Of a stretch of 64,000 nt of DNA, positions 1 to 10,012 are shown piece by piece. Positions within the stretch are counted from its first letter, which is position 1. The number at the start of each line of letters is the position of its first letter. Below the pieces are notes generated by a model that was not told the DNA's origin, ran no database searches, and saw only the letters and a list, made by a program, of their open reading frames with translations. The DNA is taken from the NCBI RefSeq assembly GCF_017996735.1, contig NZ_JAGOGJ010000001.1, positions 62,001 to 126,000 on the forward strand. The letters run 5' to 3'. The translations under genes were made by a program, and so were the position numbers. Source of the DNA: Niveispirillum sp. (GTDB lineage Bacteria; Pseudomonadota; Alphaproteobacteria; Azospirillales; Azospirillaceae).

Positions 1-756
1 AGTGGATGAAGCTGGAAGACGGCATGGGACTATCAGCAATTCCTTTCGCGCCGCTGTATTCTCACCCGCGATGTCATGATCCTTTCTAAGGAACGTGATC
101 AGAACGGTCGTTTCTGTATCGTTTCCCGGCCTCAGGGTAATAAATGTCCCACCGACGCTGTTGACGGTCCAGGCCCAGTTATCGTCTTCAGGCCGTCGGG
201 GAATCTTGAAGAACGCCATGTTGGCGCCGAGATAGCGAAAGCGGGTCTGCTCGGCCAGCACCAGTTTCCTCAACGAGGAACTCATGCCCTCGGCGCAGAT
301 CACCAGTTCGAACGCCTCGACATCGCCATTGGCAAAGGTGGCCACCATGCCGGTGTCCTTGTCTTCCAGATGCGTTACGAACGTCCCCATGCGATATTCG
401 CAATTATCTTTCGTGGCGTCGAAAAGGACGCGGGCGAAATCGCCTCTCAGAATCTCGAAATCGCTTGTCAGCGTTCCCAGCGCCCCCTTCGGAAACGTGG
501 CAACCAGCTTGCCGGCGGCATCAAGATATTTCTGGCCTTGCTCCAGGGTGTTCCTGGCCTCGATCGCCTCGGCAAGCCCCATCATCTTGATGACCTGCTG
601 CCCGGCGCCCTTGATGTCGACATTCTGCCCACCATCCCTGAAGGATGTCGCCTTTTCGGCGATCACGACGGAATAGCCGTATCTGTGCAGCCAGTAGGCG
701 CAAGCGGGGCCGGCGATCCCGCCACCACAGATCAGGATTTTCTTGTCGGTTTTCAT
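1..756 (-). CDS. FAD-dependent monooxygenase (TetX/UbiH-like), C-terminus beyond window edge
   Basis: The first 252 codons of a class A flavoprotein hydroxylase are present and the frame is still open at base 1, so the C-terminus is missing. The N-terminus reads KILICGGGIAGPACAYWL, a Rossmann GxGxxG dinucleotide fold that binds the ADP part of FAD. It is followed by an acidic strand end (VVIAEK) and a segment ending LRGDFARVLF, typical of aromatic-ring or tetracycline-type monooxygenases that use NAD(P)H and O2. The ATG at 756 follows GAGGT on the minus strand, five bases upstream. The next gene on the same strand, an AraC regulator, ends 284 bases upstream, and an imperfect dyad lies at 886-908. 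The substrate is unknown. The fold assignment is firm; the reaction is inferred from the family. Confidence 0.85.
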   Translation of the reverse strand, partial: MKTDKKILICGGGIAGPACAYWLHRYGYSVVIAEKATSFRDGGQNVDIKGAGQQVIKMMGLAEAIEARNTLEQGQKYLDAAGKLVATFPKGALGTLTSDFEILRGDFARVLFDATKDNCEYRMGTFVTHLEDKDTGMVATFANGDVEAFELVICAEGMSSSLRKLVLAEQTRFRYLGANMAFFKIPRRPEDDNWAWTVNSVGGTFITLRPGNDTETTVLITFLRKDHDIAGENTAARKELLIVPCRLPASST

Positions 757-885
757 ACTACCTCGCAATGTCGAACTGTTGGCGATTCCAAACCCGTGCG
801 GCGGCCTGCCGCCAAAAGCCCGACCAACGGGAACGGTCGTGGCGAGGCGCTGCGGCTCAAAGGCTTGATGACGGTGGAAACGCGA

Positions 886-908
886 TTGGTCTCAACCAGG
901 TTAGACAA
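886..908. promoter_or_regulatory. Imperfect dyad upstream of the flavin monooxygenase
   Basis: A 23-base imperfect palindrome centred on AACC-A-GGTT, with outer arms TTGGTCT and AGACAA, lies about 130 bases upstream of the monooxygenase start. It is the only strong symmetry in the otherwise gene-free stretch 757-1039. Such dyads are typical of TetR/MarR operators. No regulator of that type is seen next to it, so the function is a guess. Confidence 0.25.
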
Positions 909-1039
909 ACGCGTCCTGGGGCGCATGGGGCTGTTCCGCCAAACAATTTACTGATGCCGTCAAAGCGACCGCCGGTCTTGCACTCAGCAATGATTTTGTC
1001 GGCGGCATTCTGCGAGACCGGTCTGGTTGGCGGGGCCGC

Positions 1040-1873
1040 CTAGTCCATTCTCCCGACATTCGGTCGCGTGACGGTCTGGTTTTGCCGGCTTGCAAGATAT
1101 TGCGCCGGTGGTTCCCCAAGGGCCTTCTTGAACATGGTGATGAACGCGCTGGCGCTTTCATAGCCCAGGTCGAAGGCCACGGCCTGCACCGCATCACCTG
1201 CGGCAAGCCGCTCCAATGCGACCATGATCTGGAACTGCTGCCGCCAGCGGCCGAAGCTCATCCCGATGTCGCGTTGAATGAGGCGAAACAAGGAACGCTC
1301 GCTCATCGCCACCCGGCGCGCCCATTCGCCGATGGTTGCCCGATCCGAAGGGTCAGCAGTAAGCCCGTCCACGATCCGCCTTAAACGAGGGTCGCCCGGC
1401 AAGGGCAGATGCAGTTGTTTGACCGGTGCATTGGCCAGTTCATCAAGCATTGTCTGGGTCAGGCGTCCCTGGGCACCTTCGCGATCATAGAGTGGCGGCA
1501 GGTGTCCCACACGGATGATCAACTCCCGCAGCAGGGGGGCGATCGCCACGGTACAGCACTCCTTCGGCATGGCTGGCGCCGCATCAGGTTCGACAAACAA
1601 GATATACAAGGCCACTTCGCCGACCCCGCGCACGCTATGCTCCATCCCTCCTGGTATCCACAGCGCACAATGCGGCGGGACCAGCCAGAGCCCCTTGGCG
1701 ACTTCACAGGTAACCAAGCCTCGCAGCGCCATGATCAGTTGCGCCTTGCGGTGCTCGTGCCGGGGCTGCTCGAAACCGTCGGTCACGAGCTCACCGCCTA
1801 TGGCGAAGACGGCACGGGGAATTTCCTGGGGATCAAAAACACCTTTCGCGGTGATGTCCGCCAGATGCCCCAT
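1040..1873 (-). CDS. AraC family transcriptional regulator (cupin plus HTH)
   Basis: 277 residues. The N-terminal half is a cupin-like sensor (HEHRKAQLIMALRG, then WIPGGMEHSV). The C-terminal about 100 residues form the double helix-turn-helix AraC DNA-binding domain (MSERSLFRLIQRDIGMSFGR, then AVAFDLGYESASAFITMFKK, ending GEPPAQYL). This matches the group with the conserved metal-cupin pattern H-x-H, usually single-gene repressors or activators of an adjacent efflux or oxidoreductase gene. The ATG at 1873 is chosen because GGAGGAGGTC precedes it by about seven bases; an upstream GTG at 1903 would leave that site inside the gene. The flavin monooxygenase downstream is a plausible target. The effector is unknown. 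Confidence 0.9.
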   Translation of the reverse strand: MGHLADITAKGVFDPQEIPRAVFAIGGELVTDGFEQPRHEHRKAQLIMALRGLVTCEVAKGLWLVPPHCALWIPGGMEHSVRGVGEVALYILFVEPDAAPAMPKECCTVAIAPLLRELIIRVGHLPPLYDREGAQGRLTQTMLDELANAPVKQLHLPLPGDPRLRRIVDGLTADPSDRATIGEWARRVAMSERSLFRLIQRDIGMSFGRWRQQFQIMVALERLAAGDAVQAVAFDLGYESASAFITMFKKALGEPPAQYLASRQNQTVTRPNVGRMD

Positions 1874-2197
1874 TGTTTCGACCTCCTCCAGGCTTGTCGT
1901 CACATCTTGTCTTGGCCCCTCAATAAATGCGAATGATTCTTATCTGCCTGGCGGGATTCAGCAATATTCTGGCAGGCATGAGAACCCTGCCACGTCTTGG
2001 GGAATTTTGGTCCCGTTTCTGGCTGGATCAGTGACTGTTGGAGATGGCAGCGGATGACATGATGATCGACGAGGCAGTGATATGCGCTTGTTGGACAAGG
2101 ATCCTCGACGTCCAGAACCAGACGCGCCGTGATCGCCTTCTCCTCTGATCCCGTGCTGTTGTCGGTACTGATCGGCAAGCGTATCGGCTGTACACCG
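1874..2197. other. Gene-free stretch between AraC and the M28-like gene
   Basis: 324 bases without a convincing gene on either strand. Open frames here lack ribosome-binding sites and family motifs. It holds the putative promoter of the AraC gene, including the Fur-like dyad at 1928-1942. I see no hairpin followed by a T-run after the M28-like gene. Confidence 0.5.
1928..1942. promoter_or_regulatory. Fur-box-like 7-1-7 dyad
   Basis: TGCGAATGATTCTTA is an imperfect 7-1-7 inverted repeat (5 of 7 positions pair) around GAAT-G-ATTC. It lies 55 bases upstream of the AraC start at 1873. It resembles Fur/Irr-type iron boxes. The evidence is similarity by eye only. Confidence 0.22.
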
Positions 2198-3490
2198 TCA
2201 GCCCCGGATCTGCGTTTCGAGCAGACGCTGAAAGGCGGCGGCGGTTGCGGCGACGCTGGAAGCGGATACACAACGTGCATCGTCATCGGCGACATGGTGA
2301 TAGCGGTGGATGCCGAACACGCCGGCAGCCGGGGTGTAGCCTGCGGCGACGATCTCTGTCAGTTCGCCGGCGGTCAGTTCGTCGGTCGTCCAGGGTGCCT
2401 CAAGTCCCGCATGCCCGGCAAAGACCTCGCGCGCCACGGGGAGCAATGCCGGGCTGACCGACAGAAAGCGCTGGGTGTCCACGCTGGGAAGCGGCCGCCA
2501 TTGGCCGGGCAGTTCGTGCCAGTCGCGTGAGGCGACATTGGCCCCCAGATGCAACCAGAAACGCGTCTGTGCCGGCGCTGGCGCGATGGCTTTCAACGCC
2601 TCTGACGCGCCCAGATTCTCATATTCATGGCCGCTATGGCAGACGAAGGCCAGATCATGGTCCTTGACCGTCTGGCTTGCCCAGCGTGCAAGCCACAGCC
2701 AGGCCGCAATGCCCGGGCCGCGTTCGCCGGCACAGGTGTACCAACCCGACCGGGGCGTTGACACTGCCAGCCAACGTTTGCGTCCGCGGTCGATACGTCC
2801 GATGAAGTTGAAGGCTGGTCGTCGCCCCGTTTCCCCCTGCAGATGCAGCGTAGCATTCTGCCGGGCCAAAGCCGCGGCGCGGAAGGGTTGGGCATCCTGC
2901 GGCGCCATCAGTGCGACGGGTCCAGCGAACATCGGCTCCCGGCCGTCGGCGTTAAGCGCGATCACCTTGCCCGTCGGACCGTTGGTAATGGCCACCACCG
3001 CCCTGGCGCCAGCCGCGAAAGCGGCCGAGATCGGTTGTCGGATCGGTTTGGCAAGCGCGCTGGACCAACGGCCGTGAGGCAGGTCGATCAGGGCGATCGC
3101 CCCCGCTAGCGGCCCGTCGGTCAGGCCACCCGCGTCGATATGGACAAGCGGACCCGTGGCGCCGTCAGGCCCTGTTGTGACCACAATCGGCTGGGGCCAT
3201 AGGGTGGCTCTGGCCTCACCACACAGCAACTCGGCGCGCTTGGTATCGAAGAAAGGTGTGGGCACGCTCTGCCGTTCGACCTGGAAGCCAAGCTGTTCCA
3301 GTTCCGCGACCAGCCAGTTACCGGCGGCATTGTCCCCGGCCCCCCCGGCCTGCTTGCTGCCGAAGCCGATATATCGGGCGAGATCCGCCGCCACCCGATC
3401 CTCCTGCCCCTGGGGTACCTGCGCCATCGCCGCGGCGGCGGGAAGCGCCGCACCGGCGGCCAGGAAACGGCGTCTGCTGGTCTTGAACAT
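2198..3490 (-). CDS. Tat-exported M28-peptidase-like protein with atypical metal site
   Basis: 430 residues. The N-terminus is a twin-arginine signal (SRRRFLAAGAALPAAAAMA), so the protein should be exported folded to the periplasm. A PA-like insert (residues about 90-190, GPLVHIDAGG) separates the two halves of a peptidase M28 aminopeptidase fold. The C-terminal YHHVADDDA matches the M28 histidine segment. However, the usual first metal motif (HxD) reads VSTPRSGW, and the bridging Asp region reads AGERGPG, so several zinc ligands appear replaced. The ATG at 3490 follows GGGAGGATG; an in-frame start at 3562 is less likely. It stands alone on its strand, divergent from the acyl-CoA ligase. Exported hydrolase-like protein; peptidase activity is doubtful. 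Confidence 0.72.
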   Translation of the reverse strand: MFKTSRRRFLAAGAALPAAAAMAQVPQGQEDRVAADLARYIGFGSKQAGGAGDNAAGNWLVAELEQLGFQVERQSVPTPFFDTKRAELLCGEARATLWPQPIVVTTGPDGATGPLVHIDAGGLTDGPLAGAIALIDLPHGRWSSALAKPIRQPISAAFAAGARAVVAITNGPTGKVIALNADGREPMFAGPVALMAPQDAQPFRAAALARQNATLHLQGETGRRPAFNFIGRIDRGRKRWLAVSTPRSGWYTCAGERGPGIAAWLWLARWASQTVKDHDLAFVCHSGHEYENLGASEALKAIAPAPAQTRFWLHLGANVASRDWHELPGQWRPLPSVDTQRFLSVSPALLPVAREVFAGHAGLEAPWTTDELTAGELTEIVAAGYTPAAGVFGIHRYHHVADDDARCVSASSVAATAAAFQRLLETQIRG

Positions 3491-3834
3491 GAAACATCCT
3501 CCCGCTTGTGTATGGTTCGGTGGCTGGCGGCCGCTTGCGATTTTCCGGGCATCAGGACGCAAAGCAGCGTGACGATGCAGGTCGCGGCACGATACTGCGA
3601 TATTGGTACAGCCGCTTCATAATGTGCGGATAGGTGTTGGTGGATCACCTTGATGGCGTTTCATTGATCATCCGACAAGGTTATCCGCCTTCCCGATCTC
3701 GGGGATATGCCGGTCCGCCCCAACAGCGCCCCAGAGGTCAACAAATTAATTCATTGGAAAATAAATATTTTGGTCTACTATCCCGCCCACTGGCCGCCGG
3801 AGGGCGGCGGATTTGTGCGGGGAGAGGTCTGACG
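3491..3834. promoter_or_regulatory. Divergent promoter region, M28-like gene / acyl-CoA ligase
   Basis: 344 bases between two divergent starts, with no gene seen. It includes an AT-rich patch at about 3743-3780 with imperfect inverted symmetry (AATTCATT, four bases, AATAAATA). This is weakly like the dyad upstream of the TonB receptor at 7725-7746, and both could be sites for the nearby TetR protein. A small perfect dyad, CCCGA-TC-TCGGG, lies near 3693. Confidence 0.4.
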
Positions 3835-5442
3835 ATGCCGGTGAAGCTGCATCCATCTGCCAGGGGCGCCTACGATTATCCGTTGCTGATCAAGAACCTG
3901 TTGAGCGGGTTGCCGCAATGGCGCGACCAGTGGATCGTCAGCGATGACCGCCGTTACACCTATGGCACTTTTGAAACGCGGATCGCGCGGCTGGCATCGG
4001 CGCTGTCGCGGCTGGGGGTAGAGCCGGGGCAAACCGTTGCCGTGATGGACTGGGACAGCCACCGCTATCTGGAATGCTATTTCGCGGTGCCGTCCATGGG
4101 CGCGGTGCTGCAAACCGTCAATGTACGGCTGTCGCCACAGCAGATCGCTTTCACCCTGGCCCAGACGGGGGCGGAGACGCTGATCTATCACCAGGATTTC
4201 GCGCCGCTGGTGGCACAGATCGCCGGGTCGTTGCCGGCCCTGCAACGCCGTATCGTCATGGCGCCCGCGACGGCGGAGGGTTGCGTCGACAATTTCGAGG
4301 CCATGGTGGACAGTGGATCGCCCGATTTTGTCTTTCCCGATTTCGACGAGAATGCCGTCGCCACCACTTTCCATACCACCGGGACCACAGGCGATCCCAA
4401 GGCCGTGTCCTTCAGTCACCGGCAGTTGGTGCTGCACACACTGGCGGTGGGAACGGCCCTGGCCAATCAGCCCGATGGTCAGGGTTTCCGGCGCGGTGAT
4501 GTCTATATGCCGATGACGCCCATGTTCCATGTCCATGCCTGGGGCATGCCCTATCTGGCGGTCATGGTGGGGGTGAAGCAGGTCTATCCCGGCCGTTATG
4601 AGCCCAAGCGCCTGTTGGCGCTGAAACGGTCCGAAGGGGTGACCTTCTCCCATTGCGTGTCGACCATCCTGCGCATGCTGCTGGATGCTTTGGGGGAGGA
4701 GGAGGGCGGATTGGCCCCCTGGACCATGGTGATTGGCGGCGGCCCCCTGCCGACCAGCCTGATGGTGCAGGCACGGGAGAAGGGCATATCGACAATCGGC
4801 GGGTACGGCATGTCGGAAACCGGTCCGGTCATCGCCCTGGCCCGCGTGTCGCCGGACGATCCCCCGGAGGCGCGTTGCCGCGCCGGGTTACCGGCACCGC
4901 TGGTCCATGTTCGGGTCGACGTGCCGGCGGGGGGCGGGGAAGGGGAACTGCTGCTGCGCGCGCCGTGGCTGACCAATGATTATCCGGGCACGCCGGCGGC
5001 CGGGGAAGCCCTGTGGGAGGGCGGCTGGCTGCATACCCAGGACATCGCCCGCATCGCTCCGGACGGGGGCGTGAGCATTGTCGACCGGATGAAGGATGTC
5101 ATCAAGACGGGCGGGGAATGGGTCTCCGCCACCCTTCTGGAGGAACTGACGCTGCGTCACCCGGCGGTTGAGGATGTCGCCTTCATCGGCGTTCCCCATC
5201 CGCGCTGGGGGGAGCGGCCGCTGGCGGTGCTGGCGACGAAGGGGCGCATTGCGCCGCCCAGCCTTGAAGGCTTGCAAGCGCATTTGCGCGCCTATGCCGA
5301 TGCCGGCGCCATCAGCCGCTATGCGGTACCGGATGAGATGATGGTGATAGAGGCGCTGCCGCGCACCAGCGTGGGCAAGGTGGACAAGAAGAACCTGCGC
5401 ATCCTGGCGGAACATCGACCGGAGATCCGCAAACAGGGTTGA
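3835..5442 (+). CDS. Acyl-CoA synthetase / AMP-dependent ligase (FadD-like)
   Basis: 535 residues. Member of the ANL adenylating superfamily, which activates a carboxylic acid with ATP to an acyl-adenylate and then to the CoA thioester. The P-loop-like motif TTGTTGDPKAV is at about residue 180, GGYGMSETGPV at about 320, and the hinge and C-terminal lysine region (RMKDVIKTGGEWVS, then RTSVGKVDKKNLR) are intact. The HAWGMPYLA segment is typical of medium/long-chain or aromatic fatty-acid ligases. The ATG at 3835 follows GGGGAGAGG; upstream codons in frame look non-coding. It converges on the TetR gene, whose stop lies 3 bases beyond. Together with the TetR and esterase genes it suggests that an acid released from an ester is activated to CoA here. 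Confidence 0.9.
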   Translation: MPVKLHPSARGAYDYPLLIKNLLSGLPQWRDQWIVSDDRRYTYGTFETRIARLASALSRLGVEPGQTVAVMDWDSHRYLECYFAVPSMGAVLQTVNVRLSPQQIAFTLAQTGAETLIYHQDFAPLVAQIAGSLPALQRRIVMAPATAEGCVDNFEAMVDSGSPDFVFPDFDENAVATTFHTTGTTGDPKAVSFSHRQLVLHTLAVGTALANQPDGQGFRRGDVYMPMTPMFHVHAWGMPYLAVMVGVKQVYPGRYEPKRLLALKRSEGVTFSHCVSTILRMLLDALGEEEGGLAPWTMVIGGGPLPTSLMVQAREKGISTIGGYGMSETGPVIALARVSPDDPPEARCRAGLPAPLVHVRVDVPAGGGEGELLLRAPWLTNDYPGTPAAGEALWEGGWLHTQDIARIAPDGGVSIVDRMKDVIKTGGEWVSATLLEELTLRHPAVEDVAFIGVPHPRWGERPLAVLATKGRIAPPSLEGLQAHLRAYADAGAISRYAVPDEMMVIEALPRTSVGKVDKKNLRILAEHRPEIRKQG

Positions 5443-5445
5443 AGC

Positions 5446-6126
5446 CTATTTCCGCACGGCGGCGAAGCCGGCGGCGTAGACCGAGACGAGTTGGTTGCGT
5501 ATCGACAGCATGTCGGTGGAACTGCACAATCCGCCTGACAGGCTGTCGATACGACCCGTCTGCGCCAGGGACAGGGTCAGCGATCCCGACAGCAGATGAT
5601 AGTACCAGTAAAGGTCCCGATCCGGGGTGCCGGGCGCCAGCTTGCGCAGCAGGGCGACAAGGGCGGCAACAACGGGGTCGAAATGGTCCCGCATCGTGTC
5701 GCCCCCCCAGGCGGGGGTGTTATTGACCATGGCCACCAGCGCGGCATAGTTCCGCCAGCCCTGGTCACCGGTGACCAGCAGGCTGAATGTCGGATCCAGG
5801 AAAGCTGCCAGCACCCCCTCGATGGTCATGGCGTCGCCGGCCTGCGCTTCATACTCCGCCATTGATCGCAGGCGCATATCATTGATGATGGCGGCCCGCC
5901 GGGAGAACACGGCGTCGAACAGCGTGGTCTTGTTGCCGAAATAATAATGGACCAGGGCCGTGTCGATGCCGGCGGCCCTGGCCACATCCTTGATGGTGAC
6001 ACCGTGCAGCCCCAGGCTGGAGAAAAGTTCCTCCGCCGCGTTCAGGATTTTCGTGACGGTTTCTTCGCGCCTCTCCCCTTGCGGGCGTCGGAGCGGCTTT
6101 GTCTGGGTGGGCTTTGACGTGGTCAA
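5446..6126 (-). CDS. TetR family transcriptional regulator
   Basis: 226 residues. The N-terminal helix-turn-helix is typical of TetR (ILNAAEELFSSLGLHGVTIKDVARAAGIDTALVHYYFGNK), followed by a helical ligand-binding and dimerisation domain. No ATG lies before the HTH. The best start is a TTG at 6126, which overlaps the esterase stop codon (TTGA) and so implies translational coupling with the gene upstream. Being the second gene of an esterase-TetR pair, and close to the divergent TonB receptor, it probably represses its own operon and the receptor in the absence of an acyl or aromatic ligand. Candidate operators lie at 7725-7763. Confidence 0.88.
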   Translation of the reverse strand: MTTSKPTQTKPLRRPQGERREETVTKILNAAEELFSSLGLHGVTIKDVARAAGIDTALVHYYFGNKTTLFDAVFSRRAAIINDMRLRSMAEYEAQAGDAMTIEGVLAAFLDPTFSLLVTGDQGWRNYAALVAMVNNTPAWGGDTMRDHFDPVVAALVALLRKLAPGTPDRDLYWYYHLLSGSLTLSLAQTGRIDSLSGGLCSSTDMLSIRNQLVSVYAAGFAAVRK

Positions 6127-7649
6127 GGCTTGGTCTGCATGCTGAGAGTTTCCCTCTTTCTACGCGGGACATGGCGCCCGAGCAATCGGTCGTGGAAGGA
6201 GCGCAACCGGAATAACATCAACAAAATGGGCGCCATCCAACTGACCTTTGCCAATTGGTCCGGGCGGTGCGGGGCCAGCCGGCCAGCCGGCGTGTCGAAC
6301 ACCATCCAGCGTCCGTCGGCGGATGTATAGGGGGGCCAGTCTCCCGGCACGCCGTCACGCGCGAAGGCGACCCAGCGCGCGTGCAGCCCGTCGGACATCA
6401 GCCGGTCCGCCTCCGTTACGTCCTGTCCCTCCGGATGTCGATCCAGCCACCGGAAGACGTAAAATATCTCGTCTCCATGTGCCGCCCGATCCCCGGCGGC
6501 GCGCCGGTCCGGCGACACATGGTCGAACAGATAGAGATAGCTGGGTGCCTTTCGATTGAGACCCGCCACCCACCGCGCCGGTGCGGTGAACAGCATGTCC
6601 CGGAAATAAAGGCCGACCGCCACCAGCGGCGCCTGACCATAGAGCCGGCTGATGGCCCTTTGCCGGCGCGGCTTCAGCCCATTCAGGGAACGCTGCCGCA
6701 GGCCGGGATAGTCCAGCAGGGAATCTTCCCCTGAATTGACCCCGATCACCAAGGGGATACCGTTGGCGGCACCCCCCGCCAAGGCCGGTGTGATATCGCC
6801 GGGCATCAGGCGGCCATCAATGATGGGATGAAACTCTCCGTCGATGGTGGCCAGCGTCTCGGGCGGAAGGGCGCGTAACGCCTCAACAGAGCTGTCGGCA
6901 CCTGGCAGACCCAGCGCCTCGGCCACCCGCACGCCCTGCCGTTCGGCCTTGGCCACGGTATTGGACGGAAACCAGCCGCCACCGGATTGTACGATGGCGC
7001 GATGAAACAGGCTGCGCGCCGCAGGACAGGTCATCAGCCCCAGCACATGGAAGCCGCCCATGGATTCACCAAACAAGGTGACATTGGCGGCATTGCCGCC
7101 AAAGGCTGCGATATTGTCCCGCACCCAGCCCAGAGCCGCGACCTGATCCATCATGCCATAGGAGCCCAGCGGTTCGTCGGGTCCCGCAGCCGCAGTCAGG
7201 GCCGGATGGGCGAAAAAGCCCAGATGACCCAGCCGGAAATTCACCGTCACCAGCACCACGCCGCTGCGGGCGAAATGGGTTCCGTCATAGAAGGGCAGCG
7301 AGCCCGCCCCCATCCGGCCCGATCCACCATGCAGCCAGACCATCACCGGCGCGTTGCGGGCGTCGGCAGGCGCCCAGATATTCAGGGTCAGGCAATCTTC
7401 GCTGAAGGGAGGGGGCGCCCCGCCGATCCGCGTAATATCGTCAATACCAGCCGGCCCCGATTGAAAGGCCGAGGGGCCGAACTGGCTGGCATCGCGATCA
7501 CCGTCCCAGGCCGGACAGGGGCAGGGCGGCCGCCAGCGCCGCGGGCCCAGGGGGGGGGCAGCATAGGGAATGCCCTTGAAACAGCGAACGGTTCCATCAC
7601 TTCGGCCCACCAGCCAGCCGGCTTGGGTTTGCACCCTGTCATGCTGCAT
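6123..7649 (-). CDS. Type-B carboxylesterase (alpha/beta hydrolase)
   Basis: 508 residues. Carboxylesterase family with the start FKGIPYAAPPLGPRRW, the oxyanion segment VWLHGGSG at about residue 104, and the nucleophile elbow FGESMGG (Ser196). The catalytic acid and histidine are expected in the C-terminal half (a YLYLFDHVS and HGDEIFYVF pattern typical of the family). It hydrolyses carboxylic esters. No signal peptide is visible, so it probably acts in the cytosol. The gene is divergent from the TonB receptor and translationally coupled to the TetR gene. A plausible role is removing acyl or aromatic-acid esters from an imported glycoside, feeding the CoA ligase at 3835. Confidence 0.92.
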   Translation of the reverse strand: MQHDRVQTQAGWLVGRSDGTVRCFKGIPYAAPPLGPRRWRPPCPCPAWDGDRDASQFGPSAFQSGPAGIDDITRIGGAPPPFSEDCLTLNIWAPADARNAPVMVWLHGGSGRMGAGSLPFYDGTHFARSGVVLVTVNFRLGHLGFFAHPALTAAAGPDEPLGSYGMMDQVAALGWVRDNIAAFGGNAANVTLFGESMGGFHVLGLMTCPAARSLFHRAIVQSGGGWFPSNTVAKAERQGVRVAEALGLPGADSSVEALRALPPETLATIDGEFHPIIDGRLMPGDITPALAGGAANGIPLVIGVNSGEDSLLDYPGLRQRSLNGLKPRRQRAISRLYGQAPLVAVGLYFRDMLFTAPARWVAGLNRKAPSYLYLFDHVSPDRRAAGDRAAHGDEIFYVFRWLDRHPEGQDVTEADRLMSDGLHARWVAFARDGVPGDWPPYTSADGRWMVFDTPAGRLAPHRPDQLAKVSWMAPILLMLFRLRSFHDRLLGRHVPRRKRETLSMQTKP

Positions 7650-7724
7650 GCGTCGCGTCTCCGTCTGGTCTTCGGCCGTGTTCCAAAATGTAAGATATCA
7701 TCCCAAAAAACGCTTGCGTAAATT

Positions 7725-7746
7725 ATTTATTCATCTATCAATAAAT
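7725..7746. promoter_or_regulatory. Perfect 7-bp inverted repeat in divergent promoter
   Basis: ATTTATT and AATAAAT arms separated by 8 bases, inside an AT-rich stretch of an otherwise GC-rich region, lie midway between the divergent esterase (start 7649) and TonB receptor (start 7825). Position and symmetry suit an operator overlapping a promoter. The neighbouring TetR protein is the natural candidate binder. Confidence 0.4.
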
Positions 7747-7747
7747 T

Positions 7748-7763
7748 ACCGTGAATGCACGGT
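7748..7763. promoter_or_regulatory. Perfect ACCGTG-N4-CACGGT palindrome
   Basis: ACCGTGAATGCACGGT has perfect 6-base arms and a 4-base centre, immediately beside the AT-rich dyad and about 60 bases before the receptor start. ACCG...CGGT dyads are common for TetR and related repressors. Which of the two dyads the local regulator uses cannot be told from sequence. Confidence 0.45.
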
Positions 7764-7824
7764 CCATCTAAAGGACGCGAATAAGGGCCGGCATGCCAAG
7801 CGCCGGACCAAGGGGAGTGACGTG

Positions 7825-9996
<2,172 letters not shown>

Positions 9997-10012
9997 GCGA
10001 AAGGCTTGGCCG

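Noticed and set aside
1874..2197. Possible transposase or gene relic between AraC and the M28-like gene
   Set aside because: Translations in all frames show no motif I recognise; no terminal repeats.
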